The notes beneath the pieces are model-generated. The model was given only the letters and a program-made list of their open reading frames with translations. It did not search any database and had not been told where the DNA came from. This document shows positions 17,306 to 26,605 of a stretch of DNA of 64,000 nucleotides, in pieces (position 1 is the first letter of the stretch; each line of letters starts with the position of its first letter). The DNA comes from Rhodococcus pseudokoreensis. GTDB taxonomy: Bacteria; Actinomycetota; Actinomycetes; Mycobacteriales; Mycobacteriaceae. Position numbers and translations under genes: made by a program. The stretch lies in the NCBI RefSeq assembly GCF_017068395.1, contig NZ_CP070619.1, forward strand, positions 8,122,001 to 8,186,000, given 5' to 3'.

Positions 17306-18223
17306 TCATCGCGTCTCGGCCGTGGTTACGACGGCACGCACGATCTCGGTGACGGCCCGCACGGTGGGCCGGATCTCCGAGCCGGCGAGCCGCAGGAGCA
17401 CGATCCGCCTGCCGATCTCCTGGGCGAGGTCGACCCGGACGATCGGTACCGAGCTGTTGAGCTTGATCATCATGTCCGTTACCGGAGCCGCGCCCAGCCC
17501 CTCCGCGGCCAGTGCCAGGGAAACGGCGGTGTCGACGATCTCGTGCCGTGCGATCGGTTCGAATCCTTCCTGCCGGCAGGCGATTCGGATGGCGCGACCG
17601 AACTGGGTTTCCGCGGGCGGCAGGATCCAGTTCCAGTCCGCGGCCTCGCGCAGATCGATCGTGCACTCGGTGCGGATGCCGTATGCCCCGGAGGAGACGG
17701 CGAGTCCGAATCGCTCGCTGCGCAGGGTGATCATCTCGATATCCGGAGTGCGGGGCATCGGCGCGTTGGGGTAGTCCAGCCCGAAAGCGACGTCGACCTG
17801 TCCGCGCTGGACCGCGGTGGCGGCGTCGTCGACGTCGAGTTCGCGGCTGCTGAGGGCTAGGTGCGGGTACTCGCGCTGCGCGGCGGCCACCACCGGCGGC
17901 AGCAGCGCAGCGGCGGTACTGCCGAAGGTGCCGAGCAGAAGGGGCGCAGCAACGTCGTCGTGGACTGCGCGGAGCGCGTCGAGGGCGGTCTGTTCCGCGC
18001 TCAGGATTTTCACGGCGTGTTCGGCCAGGACGACCCCGGAATCGGTGAGGACGACGTTGCGTCCCACCTTGGTGACGAGTTGCGAGCCGACGGCCTTCTC
18101 CAACGCTGCGATCTGCTGGGATACGGCGCCCGCGGTGTATCCGAGTTCTTCGGCGACCGCGACCATCGTTCCGCGCCGGGCCAGTTCGCGGAGCGTGACG
18201 AGGTGGGCCAGACTCATGTTCAT
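17306..18223 (-). CDS. LysR-family transcriptional regulator
   Basis: A normal-length LysR protein (305 residues) with the N-terminal helix-turn-helix (ELARRGTMVAVAEELGYTAG, AVSQQIAALEKAVGSQLV) and a two-lobed ligand-binding domain. It is divergent from the hglS-led operon across a short intergenic region, the usual arrangement in which a LysR protein activates the divergent operon in response to a pathway intermediate. Which intermediate is not visible. Confidence 0.85.
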   Translation of the reverse strand: MNMSLAHLVTLRELARRGTMVAVAEELGYTAGAVSQQIAALEKAVGSQLVTKVGRNVVLTDSGVVLAEHAVKILSAEQTALDALRAVHDDVAAPLLLGTFGSTAAALLPPVVAAAQREYPHLALSSRELDVDDAATAVQRGQVDVAFGLDYPNAPMPRTPDIEMITLRSERFGLAVSSGAYGIRTECTIDLREAADWNWILPPAETQFGRAIRIACRQEGFEPIARHEIVDTAVSLALAAEGLGAAPVTDMMIKLNSSVPIVRVDLAQEIGRRIVLLRLAGSEIRPTVRAVTEIVRAVVTTAETR

Positions 18224-18392
18224 ATAGGGATCCTAAACGGTTGTGGCTAGTTTTCGTCGCTGGTGCTATTCAATCCGGCACGCCACGATGAACGAGCGGG
18301 AACGAAACGTCGAACTGCCGCACTGTTCGAAAACCCTCCGGCACAACACGACTTCGCTCTCACCCGACCCCATCGACCCTGGAGTTGCACGC

Positions 18393-19841
18393 ATGCCGAT
18401 CACCCAGCAGTGGGAACTGCGCGCCGAGTTCGCTCGCCGCCTCTCGCACATGTACGGGAAGGAAGTTCCCGCCTACACCACGTTGCTCGAGGTCTCGCAG
18501 GCCGTCAACGACGCCGTGCTGTCGCGTCCCGGTGCCGATGCCGAACGGCTGGGCTCGATCGCCCGGGTCACCGCCGAACGCCACGGAGCCATCCGTGTGG
18601 GCACCCCACAGGAGATGGCGCAGGTGGCACGCGTGTTCGCGGCCATGGGCATGTACCCGGTCGGGTTCTACGACCTGCGCGAGGCGGCTGCCAGTTCCGT
18701 CCCGGTCGTCTCGACCGCCTTCCGGCCCACGGACCCGGACGAACTGGCGCGCAACCCCTTCCGGGTGTTCACGTCGATGCTCGTCCCCTCGGACCGCCGC
18801 TTCTTCAGCGCAGATCTGCAGCGGCGACTCGAGAGTTTCCTCGCCAGGCGCACGCTGTTCACCACCGAACTGCTGGTCCTCGCCGACCGGGCGAGCGAGT
18901 ACCGGGGGCTGAATTCCGGTGACGCCGAGATGTTCTTGACCCTCGCGACGGCGGCGTTCAAGCTCTCCACCGAGGCCGTCGACCGCGCCTGGTACCGCGA
19001 GCTCGAACAGGTGTCGTCGGTGGCCGCCGATATCGGCGGCGTCACCAGCACCCACGTCAACCACCTGACCCCGCGGGTATTGGACATCGACGATCTGTAC
19101 GCCCGCATGGAGCGTCGCGGCATCGACATGATCGACACGATCCAGGGACCGCCCAGGTGGGCCGGCCCGGATCTGCTGCTGCGTCAGACCTCGTTCCGGG
19201 CCCTCGCCGAACCGCGGATGTTCCGCGAGGCCGACGGCAGCGTCGAGGCGGGGTCGCTGCGAGTGCGTTTCGGTGAGGTCGAAGCCCGCGGCATCGCCGC
19301 CACCGTCCGCGGCCGGGAAGTCTACGACCGGTTGACCGTCGAGACGGAACAGGCGGTCCGGGAGGCCGCCGCGACGGCACCGGTGTCGGCCGAGGCGCGC
19401 AACGCGATCGCCGCGGAGCAGTGGAATCAGCGGATGCCTGCCACCGAGCAGGGATTGGCCCTGCACGACCTCGCCTACTTCACGTACACGGTGAACACCG
19501 ACAAGCTGCCCAACGGGCACGCGCCGTCCCGGTCGCTGCCGGATCTGATCGACGAGGGCTGGGTCCGCCCCGAGCCGATCGTCTACGAGGACTTCCTGCC
19601 GAAGTCCGCCGCCGGGATCTTCCTGTCGAACCTGACGTCGGACGGTCGCAAGGACGACACCCAGTCGACAGCCGCTGTCGACGCCGACTGGATGGAGGGA
19701 GTTTTGGGCCGTCCCCTGCACGACCCGTATGCGCTCTACGACGGGGTCCGCCGTGCATCCCTCGCTCGTGTCGCCACCGAACTGCACATCCGCGGACCCA
19801 TCGAAGTACCTGCACCCATCGCTACCCAAGGAGTCAAGTAA
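18393..19841 (+). CDS. hglS: 2-oxoadipate dioxygenase/decarboxylase, HglS family (DUF1338)
   Basis: The 482-residue product belongs to the DUF1338/YdcJ family. The characterised Pseudomonas putida member, HglS, converts 2-oxoadipate and O2 to D-2-hydroxyglutarate and CO2. Metal and substrate residues of the family can be seen: His64 and Arg68 in RHGAIRVG, His224 in THVNHLTPR, and Glu295 in VRFGEVEARG. Start ATG 18393 has GGAG upstream; a frame opening at 18243 runs through the LysR/hglS promoter region and is not family-like. It is the first gene of an operon with the ALDH7 gene, whose ATG follows the stop codon without a gap. Confidence 0.85.
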   Translation: MPITQQWELRAEFARRLSHMYGKEVPAYTTLLEVSQAVNDAVLSRPGADAERLGSIARVTAERHGAIRVGTPQEMAQVARVFAAMGMYPVGFYDLREAAASSVPVVSTAFRPTDPDELARNPFRVFTSMLVPSDRRFFSADLQRRLESFLARRTLFTTELLVLADRASEYRGLNSGDAEMFLTLATAAFKLSTEAVDRAWYRELEQVSSVAADIGGVTSTHVNHLTPRVLDIDDLYARMERRGIDMIDTIQGPPRWAGPDLLLRQTSFRALAEPRMFREADGSVEAGSLRVRFGEVEARGIAATVRGREVYDRLTVETEQAVREAAATAPVSAEARNAIAAEQWNQRMPATEQGLALHDLAYFTYTVNTDKLPNGHAPSRSLPDLIDEGWVRPEPIVYEDFLPKSAAGIFLSNLTSDGRKDDTQSTAAVDADWMEGVLGRPLHDPYALYDGVRRASLARVATELHIRGPIEVPAPIATQGVK

Positions 19842-21398
19842 ATGAGCACCGCTGTCGCCGACACCATCGCCCTGCCCACCACCGACGAACTGCGTACGCT
19901 CGCCCGCACCAGCCTGCAGCGATGTGGGGTCGACCCGGCCGTGCTCGACACCGCCGGGGTGACGAACACCGTCACCGCCCGCACCCCGGTCACCGGGGAC
20001 GCCCTGTTCGACTACCCGGCCGCCGGCGCTGCCGACGTCGAGGCCGCGATCGACGCCGCCCACGACGCGTTCCTGCAGTGGCGCACCGTTCCCGGCCCCG
20101 TCCGCGGATTCCTGATCAAGCGCCTCGGCGAACTGCTCACCGAGCACAAGGAAGACGTCGCCAACCTGATCGGCATCGAGGTCGGCAAGATCCGCTCGGA
20201 GGCCCTCGGCGAGGCCCAGGAAATGATCGACATCTGCGACTTCGCGGTCGGACTGTCCCGCCAGCTCGACGGCCGCACCATGCCCTCGGAGCGCCCCGGC
20301 CACCGCCTGATGGAGACGTGGCACCCGCTCGGCGTCGTCGGTGTCGTCTCCGCGTTCAACTTCCCGGCTGCGGTGTGGTCCTGGAACCTCGCCCTGGCCA
20401 TCGTCTGCGGTGACGCGGTGATCTGGAAGCCCGCCCAGCTGACCACCCTGACCGCCGCCGCCTGCTCCGCGCTGTTCGACCGCGCCGCAGCGGAATCGGG
20501 CGCACCGGCCAACCTGAACGTCCTCGTCTCGGCGAGTGCCGCCGACACCCAGGCCCTGATCGACAGCCCGAAGGTGCCGCTGATCTCCGCCACCGGCTCC
20601 GAGCGGATGGGGGAGCAGATCGCCCCGCGCGTCGCCGCCCGCTTCGGCCGCGCCATCCTCGAACTCGGCGGCAACAACGCCGCGGTCGTCACCCCGTCCG
20701 CGGACCTCGATCTCGCCACCCGCGGCATCGTCTTCGCCGCCGCGGGCACCGCAGGTCAGCGGTGCACCTCGATGCGCCGCATCATCGTGCACCGGGACAT
20801 CGCCGACGAGCTGATCGACCGGATCTCCCAGGTCTACCGGCGCCTCCCGATCGGCGACCCGTTCGCCGACGGCACCCTCGTAGGCCCGCTGATCGACGGC
20901 AAGTCACACGCCAACATGACCGAAGCCCTCGAGCAGGCCGTCGCGCAGGGCGGGCAGATCCTCGTCGGTGGTCGGCGCCGGCCCAGCAGCGACAATTCGT
21001 ACTACGTCGAGCCCGCGATCGTGCGGATGCCGACGCAGAGCGCGATCGTCAAGGACGAAACCTTCGCACCGATCCTCTACGTCCTGACCTACGACACGTT
21101 CGAGGAGGCGATCGCTCTGCACAACGACGTCCCGCAGGGTCTGTCGTCGTCGATCTTCACCACCGACCAGCGCGAGGCCGAGCGGTTCATCGCCGCCGAC
21201 GGTTCGGACTGCGGCATCGTCAACGTCAACATCGGCACGTCCGGAGCCGAGATCGGCGGCGCATTCGGCGGGGAGAAGACCACCGGCGGCGGCCGCGAAT
21301 CCGGCTCCGACGCGTGGCGCGCCTACATGCGCCGGGCCACGAACACCGTCAACTACTCCCGTGAGCTGCCCCTGGCTCAGGGCGTCAACTTCGCCTGA
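19842..21398 (+). CDS. amaB: aminoadipate-semialdehyde dehydrogenase, ALDH7 (antiquitin) family
   Basis: A 518-residue aldehyde dehydrogenase with the catalytic Cys in GTAGQRCTSMRR, the Glu motif LELGGNNAAVV, and the long ALDH7 signature beginning GIVNVNIGTSGAEIGG and continuing with FGGEKTTGGGRESGSDAW. ALDH7 enzymes oxidise 2-aminoadipate-6-semialdehyde, in equilibrium with piperideine-6-carboxylate, to 2-aminoadipate with NAD(P)+. The gene starts right after the hglS stop (TAAATG), with AAGGAG inside the hglS end, so the two are translated together. The two enzymes fit successive parts of lysine/pipecolate breakdown, with one deamination step between them. Confidence 0.88.
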   Translation: MSTAVADTIALPTTDELRTLARTSLQRCGVDPAVLDTAGVTNTVTARTPVTGDALFDYPAAGAADVEAAIDAAHDAFLQWRTVPGPVRGFLIKRLGELLTEHKEDVANLIGIEVGKIRSEALGEAQEMIDICDFAVGLSRQLDGRTMPSERPGHRLMETWHPLGVVGVVSAFNFPAAVWSWNLALAIVCGDAVIWKPAQLTTLTAAACSALFDRAAAESGAPANLNVLVSASAADTQALIDSPKVPLISATGSERMGEQIAPRVAARFGRAILELGGNNAAVVTPSADLDLATRGIVFAAAGTAGQRCTSMRRIIVHRDIADELIDRISQVYRRLPIGDPFADGTLVGPLIDGKSHANMTEALEQAVAQGGQILVGGRRRPSSDNSYYVEPAIVRMPTQSAIVKDETFAPILYVLTYDTFEEAIALHNDVPQGLSSSIFTTDQREAERFIAADGSDCGIVNVNIGTSGAEIGGAFGGEKTTGGGRESGSDAWRAYMRRATNTVNYSRELPLAQGVNFA

Positions 21399-21430
21399 AA
21401 CCCCTTCGAATCGCACGAGGAGCAACGACG

Positions 21431-22579
21431 ATGTTCGAACTGATCGACGAATGGGGCCCGGAAAAGGTGGTGTGCGTCTCCGACGCACGCACCGGCATGC
21501 GCGGCGTTCTGGTCATCGACAACACCGCCCGCGGCATGGGCAAGGGCGGCACCCGCATGTCCACCACCGTCAGTGTCGGCGAGGTCGCCCGGCTGGCCCG
21601 GAACATGACCTGGAAGTGGGCCGGGGTCGACCTCTTCTACGGCGGCGCCAAGGCCGGGATCTGGGCCGACCCGCACGCCGAGTCGAAGGAAGCGGTCCTG
21701 CGGGCGTTCGTGCGGGCCCTGCGCAACGAGGTCCCCGAGGAATACGTCTTCGGCCTCGACGTCGGACTGACCGAGAAGGACGCCGCGATCATGCTCGACG
21801 AGGTCGGTGGCCGCGGCGGCGCCGTCGGCACCCCGCACGCGCTCGGCGGACTCCCGTACGACCAACTCGGCGTCACCGGCCACGGAGTCGCGGAGTCCGC
21901 CGACGCCGCCGCGCAGGCGATCGGCCTGTCCACCGGTTCGCTGAGCGTGTCCATCCAGGGCTTCGGAGCGGTCGGAGCGGCGAGCGCGAAACGCCTCGCC
22001 GAACTGGGCGCCACGGTTGTCGCCGTCTCGACGTCGCGGGGTGGCATCCACAACCCGGACGGCCTCGACGTCGCCGCCCTGCTCGACCTGCGCGAACGAT
22101 ACGGTGACGGCCTGGTCGACGAGTACTCCGACGCAAAGCCGCTCGCCGCCGGGGAAGAACTCTCGGTGACGGCGGACGTCCTGATCCCGGCCGCATTGCA
22201 GGACGTCATCGACACCGATCTCGCCCGGACATTGCCTGCCAGGATCGTCGTCGAAGGCGCGAACCTGCCGAGCAGCCCCGAAGCGCAGGCAGTGCTGCAC
22301 GGCCGCGGCGTGACCGTCGTCCCGGACTTCATCGCCAACGCCGGCGGCGTGGTGGCCGCAGCCGTGGCCATGGACGCCCGCTACTCCGGCATCCGTCCCG
22401 AACCCGCTGCAGTGTTCGCCAACATCTCGAACAAACTGCGCGCCAGCACCATCGACACCCTCGATGCGTCGAAGGCTCAGGGGCGTACCACCCACGAGGT
22501 GGCGCGCAGCACCGCCCAGGACCGCGTGCGCGAAGCCATGGTGTTGCGTGGACGGGCTCCGCGGAACGCGGCGTTCTAG
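21431..22579 (+). CDS. Glu/Leu/Phe/Val dehydrogenase family protein
   Basis: A 382-residue amino-acid dehydrogenase with an N-terminal catalytic part (GGAKAGIWADPHAE, the expected lysine motif) and a C-terminal Rossmann part (VSIQGFGAVGAASAKRL). The family reversibly deaminates amino acids to 2-oxo acids with NAD(P)+. The length is close to leucine/phenylalanine dehydrogenases and shorter than hexameric glutamate dehydrogenase. GAGGAG precedes ATG 21431. Its place between the ALDH7 and FAD oxidase genes makes two roles likely: deamination of 2-aminoadipate to 2-oxoadipate, or recycling of glutamate formed by an unlinked transaminase. The first would supply the one step missing from the locus; this is inference. 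Confidence 0.8.
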   Translation: MFELIDEWGPEKVVCVSDARTGMRGVLVIDNTARGMGKGGTRMSTTVSVGEVARLARNMTWKWAGVDLFYGGAKAGIWADPHAESKEAVLRAFVRALRNEVPEEYVFGLDVGLTEKDAAIMLDEVGGRGGAVGTPHALGGLPYDQLGVTGHGVAESADAAAQAIGLSTGSLSVSIQGFGAVGAASAKRLAELGATVVAVSTSRGGIHNPDGLDVAALLDLRERYGDGLVDEYSDAKPLAAGEELSVTADVLIPAALQDVIDTDLARTLPARIVVEGANLPSSPEAQAVLHGRGVTVVPDFIANAGGVVAAAVAMDARYSGIRPEPAAVFANISNKLRASTIDTLDASKAQGRTTHEVARSTAQDRVREAMVLRGRAPRNAAF

Positions 22580-22627
22580 AAGACGGTCCGGCATAACATA
22601 ATCACTCTTCAGGAAAGAAGAAGCGAC

Positions 22628-23794
22628 ATGAGCAAGGAACTCCCCGAACAGGCGTCCGTCGTCGTGATCGGCGGTGGCGTCATCGGCGCCAGTATCGCGT
22701 TCCACCTTGCCGAATCCGGGGTCTCCGATGTCGTCCTCCTGGAAAAGGACGAGTTGGCCTGCGGCTCGACCTGTAAGGCCGCCGGCGGTGTCCGTGCGTC
22801 GTTCAGTAACGAGGCCAACATCGCGATCGGACTGCGCGGCCTCGAGGTGTATTCGCGGTTCGCCCAGGACTACGGCCAGGAGATCGACTTCGGCCGCGAC
22901 GGCTACCTCTACCTCCTCTCGGACCAGACCAACGTCGACATCTTCACCGAAAGCGTGGCGCTGCAGAACCGGCACGGTGTTCCGAGCCGGATGATCATGC
23001 CCGACGAGGCGAAGAAGATCTCGCCGCTCATCAGCACCGACGGGCTCCTCGCCGCCTCCTGGTCCCCCGAAGACGGCAAGGCCACGCCGGAATCGGTGGT
23101 GATGGGGTACGCCGCGGCCGCCCGTCGCCACGGTGCCCGCATCATCCGGCACTGCGCGGTCACCGACATCGAGAGCACGGGCGGCACCATCACCGCCGTG
23201 GTCACCGAACACGGACGTATCGCGACGCGCACCGTGGTCTGCGCCGCCGGGGCGTGGTCGGCGGAGATCGGGACCATGGTCGGGGTGGATATCCCCGTGG
23301 TCCCCGTCCGCCGGCAGATCGCGTTCACCGAGCCGCTGTCCGAGCTGCCGGAGTTCTCGCCGTCGCTGACCATCGACTTTCCCTCGAACTTCTATTTCCA
23401 TCCCGAAGGCAAAGGTCTGTTGCTGGGCTGGTCCGACCCGGACGAACCCGAGGGATTCAACCTCAGGTTCGAACTCGAGGATTGGCTGATGGGTCTCGGC
23501 GCGATCGCCGAGACCCGGGTGCCGGCCGTGCTGGACTACGGCATCAGCACCGGCTGGGCCGGACTCTACGAGGTCACTCCCGACCGCAACCAGATCATCG
23601 ACCGATCCACCGAGGTGGAGGGCCTGCTCATCGCGACCGGTTACTCCGGCCACGGCTTCCTGATGGGACCGGCGACCGGTGAGATCGTGCGCGACCTGTA
23701 CCACGGTAGAGAGCCCGGGTACGACATCGGTTCGTTCGCCCTGCGCCGCTTCGCGAAGACCGGTATCGGCGCAGGCGAGACGAACATCGTCTGA
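22628..23794 (+). CDS. FAD-dependent amino-acid oxidoreductase (DadA/sarcosine-oxidase type)
   Basis: A 388-residue DAO-family flavoprotein with the dinucleotide fold at its start (VVVIGGGVIGASIAFHLAES) and the FAD-binding end GLLIATGYSGHGFLMGPATG. Such enzymes oxidise secondary or D-amino acids (sarcosine, proline, pipecolate, D-amino acids). In the lysine route a pipecolate oxidase of this fold makes piperideine-6-carboxylate, the substrate of ALDH7 after hydrolysis, so pipecolate is the favoured substrate here. A purine-rich AGGAAAGAAGAAG precedes ATG 22628. It is the last metabolic gene of the operon; a UvrA paralogue follows 88 bases later. Confidence 0.75.
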   Translation: MSKELPEQASVVVIGGGVIGASIAFHLAESGVSDVVLLEKDELACGSTCKAAGGVRASFSNEANIAIGLRGLEVYSRFAQDYGQEIDFGRDGYLYLLSDQTNVDIFTESVALQNRHGVPSRMIMPDEAKKISPLISTDGLLAASWSPEDGKATPESVVMGYAAAARRHGARIIRHCAVTDIESTGGTITAVVTEHGRIATRTVVCAAGAWSAEIGTMVGVDIPVVPVRRQIAFTEPLSELPEFSPSLTIDFPSNFYFHPEGKGLLLGWSDPDEPEGFNLRFELEDWLMGLGAIAETRVPAVLDYGISTGWAGLYEVTPDRNQIIDRSTEVEGLLIATGYSGHGFLMGPATGEIVRDLYHGREPGYDIGSFALRRFAKTGIGAGETNIV

Positions 23795-23882
23795 CCCGAC
23801 GCACCACTGGGACGCCCGTTCCATCCCTCGAGGAAGACTGGGACCCGACCTGCCCGAGCACGAACCGACACCTGGAGCAGTT

Positions 23883-26426
23883 GTGCCGACCCTCGATCCC
23901 GGACCGCCGGCCGAACCATCACCCGCCCGGGCATTCGCCGGCATCGAGGTGTTCGACGCCCGCGAACACAACCTCGCCCACGTCGACGTGTTCATTCCCC
24001 GGGATTGCATCGTCGCGTTCACCGGGGTGTCGGGATCGGGCAAGTCGTCGTTGGCCTTCGGCACCATCTACGCCGAAGCGCAACGACGCTTTCTCGAGTC
24101 CGTCACCCCGTACGCGCGCCGATTGATGGATCAGGTCGGCGCACCCAGGGTGGGGGACATCACCGGGCTTCCCCCGGCGGTCGCGTTGCAGCAGGCCCGC
24201 GGTCACACGTCCGCCAGATCGTCGGTCGGCACCCTCACCCACATCTCCAACGTGCTGCGCATGCTGTTCTCCAGGGCCGGCACCTACCCGCCGGACGCCG
24301 ACATCCTCGACTCGAACGCCTTCTCGCCCAACACCCCGGAAGGCGGATGCCCGACCTGTCACGGACTCGGACGCACCCACGACGTCGACGTCGACGCCCT
24401 GGTCCCGGACCCGAGCCGCAGTATCCGCGACGGCGCCGTCGCGGCCTGGCCCGGTGCGTGGCTGGGGAAGAACTACCGCGACATCCTCGACACCCTCGGG
24501 ATCGATGTGGACCGCCCCTGGTCGGAACTCCCTGCAGACCAACGTGAGTGGATCCTCACCACCGAGGAGCAGCCCACGGTGACGGTGTCACCGATCCGCG
24601 ACCCGGGCAAGATGGTGCGCGACTATCAGGGAACGTTCTCGAGCGCCCGCACCTACGTCCTGCACACCTTCGCGACGACGAAGAGCGCAACCCAGCGGGC
24701 GAAGGTCTCGCGATACCTGGTCTCCCGGCCCTGCAGCGCGTGCGACGGTAAGCGGCTGCGACCGGAGGCGCTAGCGGTTCGGTTCGCCGGCCTCGACATC
24801 GCCGACGCGACCGAACTGCCACTGGCCGATCTGGCCACGGTCCTCGAAGCCGCCGTCGCATCCCGCGATGCCCCCGCAGACGACGCTACCGACCGAGCAT
24901 CGGAGGCGTTGGTGGACAACCTACTCGGACGCCTCCGGGGGTTGTCCGAGCTCGGCCTGGGATACCTGAGTCTCGGCCGATCGACCACCACCCTGTCGCC
25001 GGGGGAGCTTCAGCGCCTGCGGCTGGCCACCCAGCTGCAGTCGGGCCTGTTCGGAGTGCTGTACGTCCTGGACGAGCCGTCCGCGGGCCTGCACCCCGCC
25101 GACACCGAGGCGCTGGTCGCTGCCGTGCGGCGGCTTCGCGCGGCAGGCAACTCCGTCTTCGTCATCGAACACAACCTCGACGTCGTCCGGGCGGCGGACT
25201 GGATCGTCGATGTCGGCCCCGATGCCGGGGAGCACGGTGGGCGGGTCCTCTACAGCGGCCCGGTGGACGGTCTCGCTGCGATCGCCGAATCCGTCACCCG
25301 CCGATACCTTTTCGAACAATCGGGCAATTGCCCGGAGCTTGCACAGCCGAGCATGTGGATCGAACTCTCCGGAATCACGATGCACAATCTGCGGGATCTG
25401 AGCGTGCGGATCCCGCTCGGGGTGCTCACCGCGGTCACCGGCGTGTCCGGCTCGGGCAAATCCACGCTCGTCAGTCGCGTGCTCACGGACGTCGTCGCCC
25501 GGCACCTCGGCGTCGACGACGAACCCGGACCCGACACCGTCAGCGACGACGCCGACGACTCCACGGCCGTGATGGCCGACGGCCGCGACACCACCGAACC
25601 GACGGTGGTGTCGTCTCACGGGCTCGGACACATCGACCGGCTGGTGCGGGTGGACCAGACCCCGATCGGGCGGACTCCGCGCTCGAATCTCGCAACCTAC
25701 ACCGGACTGTTCGACGTGATCCGGAAGCTTTTCGCTGCACACCCCACCGCCCGCGAGCGCGGATACAGTCCCGGCCGATTCTCGTTCAACGTCACCGGAG
25801 GCCGATGCGACGAGTGCGAGGGCGCCGGTGTGATCACCATCGGCATGCTGTTTCTGCCCGAGGCCTCCGCGCCGTGCCCGGTCTGCGCCGGCGCACGCTA
25901 CAACGCCGAGACCCTCGAGATCCTGGTCGACGGCCGGTCGATCGCCGACGTCCTCGGGATGACCGTCGACGATGCCCGGGACTTCCTGAACCACGTCCCG
26001 GCCGCGAAGAAGAGCCTGGACATGCTGGTGGAGGTGGGTCTCGGATATCTGCGGCTCGGCCAATCGGCCACCACGCTGTCGGGTGGGGAGGCGCAACGCG
26101 TCAAGCTGGCCAGCGAACTGCAGCGCGTCCGATCCGGGCACACGCTCTACGTGCTCGACGAACCCACCACCGGACTGCACCCCGCCGACGTGGACCGACT
26201 CATGGGGGTGCTGCGCCGTCTCGTCGCGGCAGAAAACACCGTCGTCCTGGTCGAACACGACATGTCGGTCATCGCCTCGGCGGACTGGATGATCGATCTC
26301 GGACCCGGCGGCGGAGACAACGGCGGCCGCATCATCGCCTCGGGTCAGCCGGCGATCGTCGCAGAGTCGGCTGGCTCCGCCACCGCCGCCTATCTCGGCC
26401 GGCACCTCGCACCGTCCGCGGTGTAG
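23883..26426 (+). CDS. UvrA paralogue (excinuclease-like ABC ATPase)
   Basis: An 847-residue protein with two UvrA-type ABC halves: P-loops GVSGSGKSSLAF and GVSGSGKSTLVS, signature motifs LSPGELQRLRLA and LSGGEAQRVKLA, and Walker B stretches LYVLDEPSAGLHPAD and LYVLDEPTTGLHPAD. Four zinc cysteine pairs are present (CPTC, CSAC, CDEC, CPVC). It is shorter than housekeeping UvrA (about 950), as in the UvrA2/drug-resistance class, which often sits with secondary or accessory genes. Start GTG 23883 has GGAG at 23874-23877. The role is unknown: damage recognition or resistance to a DNA-binding compound. It follows the lysine operon in the same direction but may have its own promoter. Confidence 0.85.
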   Translation: MPTLDPGPPAEPSPARAFAGIEVFDAREHNLAHVDVFIPRDCIVAFTGVSGSGKSSLAFGTIYAEAQRRFLESVTPYARRLMDQVGAPRVGDITGLPPAVALQQARGHTSARSSVGTLTHISNVLRMLFSRAGTYPPDADILDSNAFSPNTPEGGCPTCHGLGRTHDVDVDALVPDPSRSIRDGAVAAWPGAWLGKNYRDILDTLGIDVDRPWSELPADQREWILTTEEQPTVTVSPIRDPGKMVRDYQGTFSSARTYVLHTFATTKSATQRAKVSRYLVSRPCSACDGKRLRPEALAVRFAGLDIADATELPLADLATVLEAAVASRDAPADDATDRASEALVDNLLGRLRGLSELGLGYLSLGRSTTTLSPGELQRLRLATQLQSGLFGVLYVLDEPSAGLHPADTEALVAAVRRLRAAGNSVFVIEHNLDVVRAADWIVDVGPDAGEHGGRVLYSGPVDGLAAIAESVTRRYLFEQSGNCPELAQPSMWIELSGITMHNLRDLSVRIPLGVLTAVTGVSGSGKSTLVSRVLTDVVARHLGVDDEPGPDTVSDDADDSTAVMADGRDTTEPTVVSSHGLGHIDRLVRVDQTPIGRTPRSNLATYTGLFDVIRKLFAAHPTARERGYSPGRFSFNVTGGRCDECEGAGVITIGMLFLPEASAPCPVCAGARYNAETLEILVDGRSIADVLGMTVDDARDFLNHVPAAKKSLDMLVEVGLGYLRLGQSATTLSGGEAQRVKLASELQRVRSGHTLYVLDEPTTGLHPADVDRLMGVLRRLVAAENTVVLVEHDMSVIASADWMIDLGPGGGDNGGRIIASGQPAIVAESAGSATAAYLGRHLAPSAV

Positions 26427-26605
26427 GTCTGGGGGAGAATCCGCTCCATCGGTACCCCGCCCGCCTGGCCATGGTCGGCGAGGGTGGGCCGGTTGATGGG
26501 CGCCTGCGGCCGGGTTTCCGAACCTCGGTGCGGACGGAGTTCTGCAACCACCTGCTGTTGCCAGTAGGCATCCGATCGTGGCTGTGAGGACCGCGATGTG
26601 CTCAT
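26390..26605 (-). CDS. doubtful small open frame (71 codons)
   Basis: ATG 26605 is preceded at good distance by GGGAGG. The product begins MSTSRSSQPRSDAYW, is polar and Pro/Arg-rich, and has about three quarters G/C in third positions, lower than sure genes nearby. It overlaps the end of the uvrA paralogue by 37 bases on the other strand. It could be a small gene downstream of the gvpA-like gene, or chance. No family was recognised. Confidence 0.3.
   Translation of the reverse strand: MSTSRSSQPRSDAYWQQQVVAELRPHRGSETRPQAPINRPTLADHGQAGGVPMERILPQTYTADGARCRPR

Noticed and set aside
18360..20792. 810-codon open frame on the minus strand across hglS and the ALDH7 gene
   Set aside because: It is the reverse complement of two sure genes with strong GC third-position bias, which opens long antisense frames; the product is low-complexity and matches no family.
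21377..24067. 896-codon open frame on the minus strand across the dehydrogenase and oxidase genes
   Set aside because: Antisense shadow of three well-supported genes; Gly/Arg/Asp-rich composition without motifs.
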